Below, one piece after another: positions 51,980-60,681 of a stretch of DNA of 64,000 nt. The DNA comes from Spirosoma endophyticum (GTDB taxonomy: Bacteria; Bacteroidota; Bacteroidia; Cytophagales; Spirosomataceae). The stretch is from NCBI RefSeq assembly GCF_900112365.1, contig NZ_FOLQ01000011.1:62001-126000 (forward strand). Reading direction: 5' to 3'. Position 1 is the stretch's first letter. Each line of letters opens with the position of its first letter. Position numbers and translations under genes: made by a program. The notes below the pieces were generated by a model that saw only the letters and a list, made by a program, of their open reading frames with translations, was not told where the DNA came from and did not search any database.

Positions 51980-53569
51980 CTACCGGGTGCCTACATTGGA
52001 ACCGGCCGCGTACCATAGGTTGGCAAGCGCTTTCTGGTGTTTGGAACGTAGCTCCTCTAGTTTTATCAGTAAATCAATAAGTTTGGTTTCCCGGCTATTG
52101 ACCAGAAACAACGAACTCTCGCCCAATTGAAACTTGCTTACTTCTGCCTGAACCAGGGTCTGCTGGTTCGCTGCCGTCTGCTGTTGTGTAATAATCTGTT
52201 TTTCAAGGGTTGCCAATTCATTCCAGGATCGCTGTACTTCGTTAACAATGTCGCGCCCGGTCTGTTGCCGTTCCAGACCTATCTGTTGATTCTTGAATTG
52301 CACCTGTCGAAGTTTTCCCCGTTCAGCGCGAAGAAACAGTGGAAAGGCCAGATCGACGCCGATCTTATGATTGTCGGTCTGAAAACCGTAGGAATTCGAT
52401 CCGTCAAAAGCGGCATCCGACAGGGGGCCCCGGCTCAACAAACTGGCCTCAACGCTCACCTTCGGTAGTAATAATGCCCGTCGGTAACGTTCTTCGATAG
52501 TTAATTGCTGCTGTTTGTTAACCAGTTTAACCAGATCCGGATGTTGTTGGGCGGCTCGACTAAGCAAATCCTGAAGCTGCATCTGACTGGTCTGATCGGG
52601 GGGGGCGGCCTGCGGAATAACCGTCAGTGGCAGATCAACGGGCTGAGGAGCAGCGCCGTCCTGACTACTCCACAGAAATGTGCTCAGGTTGAGCCGGGCG
52701 TTTTGCAGATCGACAGCCGCCTGTTGAAACTGCACCAGTCGGTCCTGAGCTGTAATCAGAGCTTCGGTTGTATCGATTGGAGCCGCGTCGCCAATCAGCG
52801 CCCGTTGCCGAACAGCCACAAAACGCGTCTGAGCCAACTGATACCCCTGTCCAATCCAGCGGAACTGCTGATATCCCAGATACCAGTCCCAGTACGCTTT
52901 GGCAGCATCGAGAATCGTTTTGTTGATCAGCGAAATTCGATCGGCATCGGCCAGGTTAACGGCCAGTTGAGCCTGCCGTAACGTATTTCGGCGTGCATCA
53001 ATGAGCAACCCCTGCGTGACGGGTACGCTTAGTCCCAGCGCAATCAGGCCCGTAGGCGGTACGTTGTTTTCCGGATTCAGGTATTTTCCGGTGTTGCGGT
53101 CATATGACATTTTTACGTCAAGACCACCCGGTAAAACAGGCACAGACAGCCCCGACTGCCATTTGTCGTAGTATAACGTATTGCCAAAATTCTTCCGGTT
53201 ATAAGTCGAAAATAACTTGGGATCAAACGCGCCACGGGCCTGCTGGACCTGCGCCTGCGCTTCCAGGTTCAACAAAGCCGCCTGTTTTACAATTGGATTG
53301 TGCCGCAAAACGGCCTGGTAAAATTCCTGGGCAGTAAATACAATGCCCGTATCTGGTAAGGCCACCCCCGCCGGAGGAGTCAACGACCTGGTCGCTTCAC
53401 CGGTCGATGTTTCCGACGTAGCAATGGCTGTCCGGGATAAAACGTCGGATGAGACCGGAACCGCTGGCTGTTGGGGAACAGCAGGGGTAATCGGAAGCGT
53501 TTGCCCCAGTGCCGATTCTACCCAAAGCAACATGCTTACGAGGCAGAGAAGAAAAACGAAAGACTTCAT
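51980..53569 (-). CDS. TolC-family outer-membrane efflux protein
   Basis: 529 residues with signal MKSFVFLLCLVSMLLWVESALG. An N-terminal Pro/Thr-rich linker of about 60 residues is followed by two OEP repeats with long helices: FYQAVLRHNPIVKQAALLNLEAQAQVQQARGAF, FPLFLRAERGKLRQVQFKNQQIG, and NEVQRSWNELATLEKQIITQQQ. It forms the trimeric outer-membrane channel of a tripartite exporter. Its ATG overlaps the HlyD stop by 4 bases, so the three-gene order is ABC membrane protein, HlyD, TolC. Confidence 0.92.
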   Translation of the reverse strand: MKSFVFLLCLVSMLLWVESALGQTLPITPAVPQQPAVPVSSDVLSRTAIATSETSTGEATRSLTPPAGVALPDTGIVFTAQEFYQAVLRHNPIVKQAALLNLEAQAQVQQARGAFDPKLFSTYNRKNFGNTLYYDKWQSGLSVPVLPGGLDVKMSYDRNTGKYLNPENNVPPTGLIALGLSVPVTQGLLIDARRNTLRQAQLAVNLADADRISLINKTILDAAKAYWDWYLGYQQFRWIGQGYQLAQTRFVAVRQRALIGDAAPIDTTEALITAQDRLVQFQQAAVDLQNARLNLSTFLWSSQDGAAPQPVDLPLTVIPQAAPPDQTSQMQLQDLLSRAAQQHPDLVKLVNKQQQLTIEERYRRALLLPKVSVEASLLSRGPLSDAAFDGSNSYGFQTDNHKIGVDLAFPLFLRAERGKLRQVQFKNQQIGLERQQTGRDIVNEVQRSWNELATLEKQIITQQQTAANQQTLVQAEVSKFQLGESSLFLVNSRETKLIDLLIKLEELRSKHQKALANLWYAAGSNVGTR

Positions 53570-54918
53570 ATTTTTTCCGGCTTCGCAGGTTCCTGTTTTA
53601 AACTCGGTGGAAATCCGTTAAGCTGTCGCCATAGTTCATACCAGATCGGCACATCGTCGAGCATGACCCAGCCCGCTACGCCCGAACCCACGCGCAACAA
53701 TTCGGGCCAGGGCTGATCACCGGGGAGTGCATCGGGCGTAACCAGGAGCCGGTACTGACCATTTGTGCTGCTCACCGCGTCGATAACCGCTACTTTTCCT
53801 CCGAACGTACCGACTGCCACCGCAGGCCAGCCCGAGAACTGAATGGCAGGCCAGCCATCGAACTGGATACGTACCCGGCGTCCGCGCTGAATAAGCGGTA
53901 CGTCCATAGCGCGAACGAATAACTCTACCGCAATGGTCGGATTAGCGGGTTGTAGCGTGGCGATGGCTTCGCCTTCTTTAATGGTTTCGCCGATACCCGC
54001 TTTTAGAGATCGCACGACAAAACCGCTCTGCGGAGCCCGCACGACATACATGCTGCGCCTGACGTTTACATTGCTGATTTTGTTGCGCATAACGGCGATT
54101 TCATTGTTTGCACTCGCCTTACTCGATAAGGCTGAACTTCGGTCGGATAACGTTTTGGCAATTTCCTGCTCGTATTTTGCCTGAATTGACTCCAGATCGA
54201 GTCGGGCGTTGGCCAGGCTCTGCCGCGTTACGTTCAGTTTATTTTCCTGTACAACGACTTTGGCATAATCCTGCTGGATGGTAAGCCGTCGGGATTCGAG
54301 GTCGGTTAACGAAAATAATCCATCCCGGTAGCCTTTTTCGTACCGTTCGAGCCGATCAACGGCAATCTGGTAGTTCCGCCGGACGGCGGTCAGATCGGCG
54401 CTGTCGATACGTACCTGCAATAGACTCTGGCGAACCCGGTTTCTGGCTTCGGCCAAATCTACTTTTACGCCCACGCTTAATGCCTGAATCTGGCTGTCGA
54501 GTGCCTGAATCTTGGCGTCTGTGGCCAGCCGGGTTCCTTGTTTGGCATCCAACTGTTCACCAAGACGCTGAGGCAGGTTTGGATCGAAATATTCGTCCTT
54601 GATTTCAGAAATAACCAGCAACGTATCACCCTTTTTGACAAACTGGCCTTCGCGAACGGACCAGCGTTCAATCCGACCCGCAATGGCATTCTGGAGCGTT
54701 TGTGGGCGGTCCTGTGGGGTCAAAGCGGTTACGCTGCCAAAACCGTTGATGTTCTGACGCCAGGGCAGGAACAGAATCACGATAGTCAGAAAAAGAAAAA
54801 AGAGCATCCAGCGGCCAAGTCGGCGACTACTGCGGGGATGCGGCAGTTCCTGTAACGTTTTAAGCGGATATTCGGCGAACATCTGCTCATCAATCTGCTG
54901 ATTCGATAAATTAAGCAT
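53566..54918 (-). CDS. HlyD-family membrane fusion protein
   Basis: 450 residues. A cytoplasmic N-terminus of about 35 residues is followed by one membrane helix (WMLFFLFLTIVILFLPW). Then come a split lipoyl domain (IAGRIERWSVREGQFVKKGDTLL and the returning APQSGFVVRSLKAGIGETIKEGE), a long coiled-coil hairpin (about 130-290) and a beta-barrel domain. The topology matches periplasmic adaptors of type I secretion and ABC export systems. It overlaps the upstream ABC gene by 8 bases and the TolC gene by 4, indicating tight coupling. Confidence 0.92.
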   Translation of the reverse strand: MLNLSNQQIDEQMFAEYPLKTLQELPHPRSSRRLGRWMLFFLFLTIVILFLPWRQNINGFGSVTALTPQDRPQTLQNAIAGRIERWSVREGQFVKKGDTLLVISEIKDEYFDPNLPQRLGEQLDAKQGTRLATDAKIQALDSQIQALSVGVKVDLAEARNRVRQSLLQVRIDSADLTAVRRNYQIAVDRLERYEKGYRDGLFSLTDLESRRLTIQQDYAKVVVQENKLNVTRQSLANARLDLESIQAKYEQEIAKTLSDRSSALSSKASANNEIAVMRNKISNVNVRRSMYVVRAPQSGFVVRSLKAGIGETIKEGEAIATLQPANPTIAVELFVRAMDVPLIQRGRRVRIQFDGWPAIQFSGWPAVAVGTFGGKVAVIDAVSSTNGQYRLLVTPDALPGDQPWPELLRVGSGVAGWVMLDDVPIWYELWRQLNGFPPSLKQEPAKPEKI

Positions 54919-55915
54919 GTGTTGCGGTATCAGTTTCTATTGGTAAATCAGTCACGGTGCCAATTTTTTCGACACCGGCCAGCATATCAAATATTGTGTC
55001 TACACTGGATGTCAGCTTATCAACAGCACCCGTAATAAGGACAATGACAAATTCTGAGGCAACGAACTGCCCAAGCGACATTTGCCGACTAACAACCAGC
55101 GACGTACCCAGGATCAGCAAACCACCCGTAACCAGCGACCTAAAGGCGACGGAACTATAGAAGAAGCGTTTCAGGACCGCAAAATGGTCATTTCGATGGC
55201 TTATGTAGTTGGCTAACCGATAATCAATCTGGTCGATAGGATTCTGCGTGCCTGCTGTCGAGCGGTTTTCAGACAAGTCTCTCGAATACTTTTCGAGCCA
55301 GTCGACCACTTTGTATTTATCGCTCGATTCTTTGATGCTGGTACGTGTTCCCTCCGGACCGAATAGCCGGATGACTCCATAAATAACCAGCAGCACAACA
55401 AAACCAAAGCCAAGAAAGACCGGGTGGTAGAACGAAAGCAGAATGATACCAAAGAGAATTTGCACCGCGGCCGCCGGGAGATCAATCAGGACCTTCGTCA
55501 TGCCTTTTTGGAGGGTTACTACGTCGAAGAACCGATTCATCAACTCGGGCGGATAATAATCCGCCATAGCCTCCGGTTCGATGCGGGGCAGCCGGTATGT
55601 AAACTCAAAAGCCGCTTTGACAAAAAGACGTTGCTGAATGATTTCAACCAGCGTAAATTGAACAATAGTGAGCAGGCCACCAGCCAGAACGCCAACGATA
55701 ACCAGTCCGATCATTACATAGACCGAACTGAAGAGCATGCCGCTGGAGACTAAATTGAAAACAGCCTGAATGCCCAGTGGAAGGGTAAGTCCAATAAGAC
55801 CCGTAATAATGGCGAACAGAAGGATATAGACAATATCTTTCCGTTCGGTTCCCAGTAGCCGTAGCAGTCGCTGTAAAGGCGACGGTGGTGGCTGCAGGTT
55901 TGTACTAACCGCCAT
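54911..55915 (-). CDS. ABC transporter membrane domain without an ATPase domain
   Basis: 334 residues. It begins RLLRLLGTERKDIVYILLFAI and has about six hydrophobic helices typical of type 1 exporter membrane domains, including coupling-helix-like RLPRIEPEAMADYYPPELMNRFFD. It ends after VDTIFDMLAGVEKIGTVTDLP, exactly where the linker to the nucleotide-binding domain would begin. No Walker A, signature or Walker B motif is present, and neither flank encodes one. The ATPase must come from elsewhere or the protein works without it. First gene of the operon with HlyD and TolC. Confidence 0.88.
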   Translation of the reverse strand: MAVSTNLQPPPSPLQRLLRLLGTERKDIVYILLFAIITGLIGLTLPLGIQAVFNLVSSGMLFSSVYVMIGLVIVGVLAGGLLTIVQFTLVEIIQQRLFVKAAFEFTYRLPRIEPEAMADYYPPELMNRFFDVVTLQKGMTKVLIDLPAAAVQILFGIILLSFYHPVFLGFGFVVLLVIYGVIRLFGPEGTRTSIKESSDKYKVVDWLEKYSRDLSENRSTAGTQNPIDQIDYRLANYISHRNDHFAVLKRFFYSSVAFRSLVTGGLLILGTSLVVSRQMSLGQFVASEFVIVLITGAVDKLTSSVDTIFDMLAGVEKIGTVTDLPIETDTATHA

Positions 55916-56053
55916 AATGATCGTAAATGTTGAGATTAAAAAGGCATTAAAAGCCTATTAATAACAACGCAATGATCAGCCGTTTGGTTTAGCACGATTA
56001 GAGGAAGGAATTGTCAGGATGGTTGAAGTTTAACGTTTTAACATACTTTAACT

Positions 56054-56125
56054 TCACAACTGCGCCAGCAAATACAGCACGGCCATACGTACCGCAACGC
56101 CGTTTTCGACCTGATCCAGAATGAT
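56054..56125 (-). pseudogene. Duplicated 3' end of pyrB (remnant)
   Basis: 72 bases match the end of pyrB (56655-56726) at 68 positions and encode the same last 23 residues plus stop. All four differences are synonymous (two Ala codons and two Leu codons). Beyond the match, codons for S-S-Y-F-I still resemble pyrB S-S-H-S-I, then similarity ends. It lies on the far side of the hicAB pair from intact pyrB, so hicAB is bracketed by direct repeats. Confidence 0.85.
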
Positions 56126-56170
56126 AAAGTAGGAGGAAAATAGAAAGAAGATAGAGAGTTTACAGCTGTG

Positions 56171-56389
56171 TCAAGCTGCCCGAACTTCAATCAAAGTTGT
56201 CATGGTTTTGGGCATCGGCAACACCATTCCTGTTTCACGGGCCTCTTCCAGATACAATTCTATTGCTGATTTAATGTTTGCCTTCACTTCATCAAGCGTG
56301 TCACCTACCGTAAAGCAGACGGGCAGATCAGGTACATAGGCTGAATAGCCGCCACCTTCTGTTTCCTCAATAATAACAACGTATTGCAT
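56171..56389 (-). CDS. hicB: HicB-family antitoxin (second module)
   Basis: 72 residues: MQYVVIIEETEGGGYSAYVPDLPVCFTVGDTLDEVKANIK, the standard HicB/UPF0150 partial RNase H fold, ending PKTMTTLIEV. No DNA-binding tail. It follows hicA with an 18-base gap, the common order and opposite to the module at 28.5 kb. It lies inside the cassette bounded by the pyrB 3'-end repeats. Confidence 0.9.
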   Translation of the reverse strand: MQYVVIIEETEGGGYSAYVPDLPVCFTVGDTLDEVKANIKSAIELYLEEARETGMVLPMPKTMTTLIEVRAA

Positions 56390-56407
56390 AGTGAAATGGC
56401 TTCTTAA

Positions 56408-56599
56408 TTATTGCTTTAAACCAGCTTGCTTTAATATTGATTGCTCTGTTCCCGGTTTGAGTTCTTTGTTCAACCCATGATCAGGAACGACTGCAATTCC
56501 GGGCTTTGTTGGATGCCGATAAATACGATGGCTACCACTTTGCCGTTTCAAATACCATCCATCTTCCTCTAAAAGCTTGATGACCTCTCTTACTTTCAT
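56408..56599 (-). CDS. hicA: HicA-family mRNA interferase toxin (second module)
   Basis: 63 residues, from the ATG at 56599 or from one two codons upstream at 56605. MKVREVIKLLEEDGWYLKRQSGSHRIYRHPTKPG has the HicA fold with catalytic His in SGSHRIY, followed by AVVPDHGLNKELKPGTEQSILKQAG. The frame stays open upstream almost to pyrB, but no homologous sequence is seen there. It is the first gene of the hicA-hicB pair and starts about 56 bases after the pyrB stop. Confidence 0.9.
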   Translation of the reverse strand: MKVREVIKLLEEDGWYLKRQSGSHRIYRHPTKPGIAVVPDHGLNKELKPGTEQSILKQAGLKQ

Positions 56600-56654
56600 T
56601 GCCATAAGCCGAAGACAGAATAAAGTTACGAATAAAAAATCAATCAATTTAGGC

Positions 56655-57578
56655 TCACAACTGCGCTAGCAGATACAGCACAGCCATACGTACAGCAACG
56701 CCGTTTTCGACCTGATCCAGAATGATTGAGTGAGATGAATCGGCCGCGTCGGAGGTCAGTTCGACGCCCCGGTTGATAGGACCGGGGTGCATGAGCACAA
56801 TGGGCCGGTCGAGTTCGTCGAGCATCTGTTTGGAGATGCCGAAGTAGAGCGAATATTCACGTAGCGACGGGAAGTATTTGATCTGCTGCCGCTCCAGCTG
56901 AATACGTAGTACGTTCGCAACGTCGCACCAGGCCAGAGCTGCCCGTACGTCGTGGCCGACTTTCACGCCGAGAGCTTCAATGTGCTTGGGGATGAGGGTT
57001 TTGGGTCCGCAAACCATTACTTCCGCTCCTTGTTTTTGCAGACAGAAAATGTTGGAAAGTGCCACTCGGGAATGCGTAATGTCGCCAATAATAGCGATAC
57101 GTTTGCCCGCTACGTCACCGAGTTTTTCGCGGATGGAAAACGAGTCGAGCAGGGCTTGAGTGGGGTGCTCGTGCGTACCGTCGCCCGCATTCACTACGTT
57201 GGCTTTGATGTGTTTGGTCAGATAGTGCGGAGCACCGGGGCTGCTGTGCCGCATCACCACCATATCGACCTTCATGGCCAGAATATTATTGACCGTATCC
57301 AGCAGCGTTTCGCCTTTTTTGACGGAACTGCCCGACGCCGAAAAATTGACCACATCGGCCGATAACCGTTTCTCCGCTAGCTCAAACGAGAGCCGGGTGC
57401 GGGTTGAGTTCTCAAAAAAAACGTTGGCAATAGTCACGTCACGAAGCGACGGGACTTTCTTGATGGGGCGGTTAATAACTTCCTTGAATTGCCCGGCTGT
57501 GTCCAGAATGAGTTGGATGTCAGACTCGGTCAGGTCTTTAATACCCACCAAATGGCGGACACTGAGGGATTGGGCCAT
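56655..57578 (-). CDS. pyrB: Aspartate carbamoyltransferase catalytic chain
   Basis: 307 residues, family length. The carbamoyl-phosphate site is FFENSTRTRLSFELAEKRL, with SGSSVKKGETLLDT, GDGTHEHPTQALLD, ITHSRVALSN and the C-terminal MHPGPINRGVEL. It forms N-carbamoyl-aspartate from aspartate and carbamoyl phosphate, the committed step of pyrimidine synthesis. No pyrI lies beside it. Its last 24 codons are duplicated at 56054-56125. A consensus promoter lies at 57604-57632. Confidence 0.97.
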   Translation of the reverse strand: MAQSLSVRHLVGIKDLTESDIQLILDTAGQFKEVINRPIKKVPSLRDVTIANVFFENSTRTRLSFELAEKRLSADVVNFSASGSSVKKGETLLDTVNNILAMKVDMVVMRHSSPGAPHYLTKHIKANVVNAGDGTHEHPTQALLDSFSIREKLGDVAGKRIAIIGDITHSRVALSNIFCLQKQGAEVMVCGPKTLIPKHIEALGVKVGHDVRAALAWCDVANVLRIQLERQQIKYFPSLREYSLYFGISKQMLDELDRPIVLMHPGPINRGVELTSDAADSSHSIILDQVENGVAVRMAVLYLLAQL

Positions 57579-57603
57579 GAGAGCAGTATACCTATAAATT
57601 AGC

Positions 57604-57632
57604 CAAAGATAGGGCTATACACGTAAAAACAA
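57604..57632 (-). promoter_or_regulatory. Promoter of pyrB
   Basis: On the minus strand TTG (57630-57632), an 18-base spacer and TATCTTTG (57604-57611) match the Bacteroidetes consensus. The -7 box is 26 bases from the start codon, so the leader is very short and leaves little room for attenuation. Confidence 0.65.
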
Positions 57633-57793
57633 CGCTGGTCTTTGCAGACCTTATAGGTTTTTAAAGGCTGGAATAAAGTTCCGACATCAGGTTAATGGCT
57701 TGGTTTATAACGGATAAATTGACTTCTTGGACAATGGAATTGCTTCCGAAAAGAAGTCTGCAATTCTCGGCACGTTGAAATGCTTTTCTGGTT

Positions 57794-59218
57794 TCACTCC
57801 TTCCCAAACGGAAACAAGGGCGATGCTACGTGTGATTGATTCATTAACTGGCTAAGTTTTCGGGCTTCTTCGGGATGTTGAGCCGCTACGCTGGTTGTTT
57901 CAGCTGGGTCTTTGGCGAGGTCATATAACTCAACGGGACCGTTAGGATTGTCGGTCGCCTGCAGCCGTACCGCTTTCCAGTTGCCTTGCCGAACCGCCTG
58001 ACGACCGCCGTTTTCGTGAAATTCCCAATAAAGATAATCGTGCTTTTTCTGGCTACCCTTGCCCGTCAGCGATGGCACGATGGATAGACCGTCAATGTAA
58101 GCGGGCGTTTTTGCTCCGGCCAGCTCGGCGAATGTGGGTAATACGTCCCAGAAAGCGCCAACGTAATCACTTCGGCTGCCAGCCTTGATCTTACCCGGCC
58201 AGCGAGCCACAAAGGGTTCACGGATACCCCCTTCATACAAATCGCGTTTGACACCCCGGAGTCCGCCACTACTATTAAAATAAGTTGGATCGGCCCCGCC
58301 TTCGATATGCGGGCCATTGTCGCTGGAGAAGATCACGAGCGTATTCTGGTCAAGTCCTTTTGCTTTCAACATGGCCATTACCTGACCAACGTATCGGTCG
58401 AGCCGTGCTACCATGGCTGCAAACGTAGCATGCGGATAGGCTTGAGATGCATAGCCGCCCGTTTTGGCATTAGGGCCGTAGTTGGCACCTGCAAAGGCTT
58501 TCTCGGCAAATTTTCCTTTGTACTGTTGAAAGATACTGTCGTCGGGAACGACCAGCTCGGCGTGGGGCAAGGTATAGGGTAAAAACAGAAAAAACGGTTG
58601 CTTTCCATCGCGGGTATCCAGAAAATTCAGGGCCTGTTTATGGATCAGGTCGGGTGCATAGTCATTCGTTTTTTCCAGATTCTGATTTCCCGTCAACACC
58701 ACTTTTTGCTCGTTATCCCACAGATGGTCAGGATAATACCGATGCGCCAGTGCCTGGCAATTGTAGCCGTAAAACCGGTCGAACCCCTGTTTTAGTGGAT
58801 CGCCTTCTGAACCAACCGGACCCAATCCCCATTTGCCAAAAGCGGCTGTTGTATAACCGGCCTGTTTCAGTACTTCGGCAACCGTAATGACCGAAGCCGC
58901 AATCGGTTCCTGACCTTCGGGCTTCACTTCTTTATTGCCACGGATGTAGGTGTGGCCCGTATGCTGTCCTGTCATGAGCGACGACCGTGATGGCGCGCAA
59001 ACCGACGTACCAGCGTAAAACTGTTTGAACTGTATGCCTTCGGTAGCCAGCCGGTCGATGTTGGGCGTTTTAATGAGTTTCTGGCCATTGAAACCCACAT
59101 CACCGTAACCCAGATCATCCGCCAGAATGAAAATAATATTGGGTCGCCTGGCTGGTTGAGCCTGCGCTTGAATTGAAACGGAAAACGTGATAAACAGTAG
59201 AAAGAGGAGTTTTTTCAT
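57794..59218 (-). CDS. Secreted type I sulfatase (arylsulfatase family)
   Basis: 474 residues with signal MKKLLFLLFITFSVSIQAQA. The metal site is IIFILADDLGYGD, and the formylglycine motif is C74-A-P-S-R in SVCAPSRSSLMTGQHTG, so maturation needs an anaerobic or FGE-type enzyme encoded elsewhere. Further landmarks are GKWGLG and IFSSDNGPH (metal Asp and Asn). It removes sulfate esters from glycans or small aryl sulfates. No polysaccharide-utilisation genes are adjacent except the distant GH13. The 215-base gap upstream holds the pyrB promoter. Confidence 0.93.
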   Translation of the reverse strand: MKKLLFLLFITFSVSIQAQAQPARRPNIIFILADDLGYGDVGFNGQKLIKTPNIDRLATEGIQFKQFYAGTSVCAPSRSSLMTGQHTGHTYIRGNKEVKPEGQEPIAASVITVAEVLKQAGYTTAAFGKWGLGPVGSEGDPLKQGFDRFYGYNCQALAHRYYPDHLWDNEQKVVLTGNQNLEKTNDYAPDLIHKQALNFLDTRDGKQPFFLFLPYTLPHAELVVPDDSIFQQYKGKFAEKAFAGANYGPNAKTGGYASQAYPHATFAAMVARLDRYVGQVMAMLKAKGLDQNTLVIFSSDNGPHIEGGADPTYFNSSGGLRGVKRDLYEGGIREPFVARWPGKIKAGSRSDYVGAFWDVLPTFAELAGAKTPAYIDGLSIVPSLTGKGSQKKHDYLYWEFHENGGRQAVRQGNWKAVRLQATDNPNGPVELYDLAKDPAETTSVAAQHPEEARKLSQLMNQSHVASPLFPFGKE

Positions 59219-59245
59219 GCTTGGAGTAATGCAGACGGTTGGAAA

Positions 59246-59310
59246 TAACGCGGGTAGAAACCAGCTGGCTTAATTAAATGAATTCATAACCACGGGTTTC
59301 CACCCGCGCT
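59246..59310. repeat. Inverted repeat between sulfatase start and the peptidase pseudogene
   Basis: AACGCGGGTAGAAACC (59247-59262) pairs with GGTTTCCACCCGCGCT (59295-59310) with one G-U type mismatch. The GGGTTTC words echo the hairpin at 39022-39087. Confidence 0.6.
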
Positions 59311-59333
59311 ACCTTACCTGACAGCTGTAAACG

Positions 59334-60016
59334 TCATTTTGGGTTGTTGTATGGCATTCCGAGGAGTTTGGTTTCCAACTGGAGAATGACTTCTTCAGCA
59401 ATAGCGTCGATTTTTTCGGGATCGTCGGTGGGTTTGTGATAATCGGCGTGGCCGCCCGTGTGGATAAATAAAACCGGAATCTGTTGGCCATAAAAAGCCG
59501 CGTTGTCGGAGCCGCCATTGCTCGCCCGATCAGTGAAGAACTTAATCGAACTTTCGACGCCTTTAAATACCGTTGGCCACGTATCGCTGGTATTATAGCC
59601 GCCTATTTTGATACCCCGATTTGGATTATATTGTCCAGTCATATCCATACAAACCATGAAATGTAACTTGTCGAGTGGCTTGGTCGGGTTGTTCAGAAAA
59701 TACCGTGACCCCTGCAAGCCTAACTCCTCAGCATCAAAGGCCATAAACACGAAATTATACGGCTCTTTCCCGTCGTTGTTGCTGAAATACTGCGCTAACT
59801 CCAGTAAGCCAGCTACTCCTAACGCATTATCATCAGCCCCATTGTGAATTTTTCCTGCCGACCAAGTCCCAAATGATTGTAATGGCCACCAATCACAATC
59901 GCATGGAGCGCTGTACTATCCAGAAAATCAATGAGGTTCATAGCTTGCCGTAAGCAATCTGGCACGACAACACATGTGACTTTTGCGGTATAAGCATAAA
60001 TTCGTATCCCACCCAC
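59334..60016 (-). pseudogene. M28-family metallopeptidase, 5'-truncated and frameshifted
   Basis: Two frames together rebuild the catalytic half of a Zn aminopeptidase. The upper frame gives LHAIVIGGHYNHLGLGRQEK. The lower gives KIHNGADDNALGVAGLLELAQ, then FVFMAFDAEELGLQGSRYF, VCMDMTGQ and HADYHKPTDDPEKI. All expected ligands are present (His in GGHYN, Asp in GADDN, Glu-Glu, Asp in MDMTG, His in DYHKP). They are split by a one-base loss at a run of five T (59849-59853); six would restore the frame. The usual N-terminal 100 or more residues and signal peptide are missing upstream. A sequencing error would explain the shift but not the missing N-terminus. Confidence 0.8.
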
Positions 60017-60022
60017 AAAAAC

Positions 60023-60060
60023 CTCCTGACTTTGCCAGAATTATGGGGCAAAATCAGGAG
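60023..60060. repeat. Short hairpin between the peptidase pseudogene and the 60085 gene
   Basis: CTCCTGACTTTGCC and GGCAAAATCAGGAG pair at 13 of 14 positions around a 10-base loop. It lies 24 bases after the stop of the minus-strand gene at 60085 and may be its terminator. Confidence 0.55.
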
Positions 60061-60084
60061 ATTACTACGTTGATTAACGATTAC

Positions 60085-60681
60085 TTAACGCGGGCCGCGA
60101 CCACCTTGTGGTCTGTCGTTAGATCCCGGCCTCTGTTGCTGGCCATTGTTATGCCCTTGCTGTGGGCGATCAATATTTCCCTGCTGCGGCCTGTTATTGA
60201 CTCCCTGTTGCGGCCGATTATTATTTCCCTGTTGTGGGCGATTGCTACCACCTGCGACCTGATTATGCATGGGATGATTATTGATCACATAATACCTTGC
60301 ATCGCGGCTGTCGCGGATAGGCTGCTGATCGTATTTGCCTTTGAATGAGGCATATTGCTTTCGATAGACAGCACTACGTAGGTATGGCTGCTTGTCGTTG
60401 ATGACTACTTTGTGCATACGATATAAATCGTAGTTGCTGTATTGGGGAGGCAAAACGGTCGTCGTAATCCAGCGTCTTCCGTCAAAGTAAATCCACTGTT
60501 GCAAGGGAACGTAATAATAAATGTCCAGATCGGGCAGGTAGTAATAATTTACGTAATCGTAACCGGTTGGTCCCCAGATGGGTTGGCTTCCGATGTTAAT
60601 ACTGACGTTTACCTGTGCGTAGCTGCTCTGAAACAGCCCGGTGCCAACCAGTAGGCCAAGCACAATCATGAAATTTTTCAT
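60085..60681 (-). CDS. Secreted Tyr-rich protein with NRPQQG repeat tail
   Basis: 198 residues with signal MKNFMIVLGLLVGTGLFQSSYAQ. The middle (about 40-130) is very rich in Tyr and Trp (YDYVNYYYLPDLDIYYYVP, WIYFDGRRWI), a pattern seen in many short Bacteroidetes exported proteins of unknown role. Residues 147-198 are six or seven copies of a degenerate N-N/D-RPQQG hexapeptide-like unit, Gln/Asn/Gly/Arg rich and probably disordered. Expected in the periplasm or at the surface. I do not recognise a function. Confidence 0.8.
   Translation of the reverse strand: MKNFMIVLGLLVGTGLFQSSYAQVNVSINIGSQPIWGPTGYDYVNYYYLPDLDIYYYVPLQQWIYFDGRRWITTTVLPPQYSNYDLYRMHKVVINDKQPYLRSAVYRKQYASFKGKYDQQPIRDSRDARYYVINNHPMHNQVAGGSNRPQQGNNNRPQQGVNNRPQQGNIDRPQQGHNNGQQQRPGSNDRPQGGRGPR

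Noticed and set aside
54911-54960. Frameshift that might have removed the ABC ATPase domain
   Set aside because: The HlyD gene starts 8 bases before the stop and no Walker or signature motif is readable in any frame nearby, so there is no hidden nucleotide-binding domain.
60085-60240. Repeat array that might look like CRISPR
   Set aside because: The units are about 21 bases, in frame, and encode NRPQQG-like peptides within a secreted protein. There are no spacers and no cas genes.
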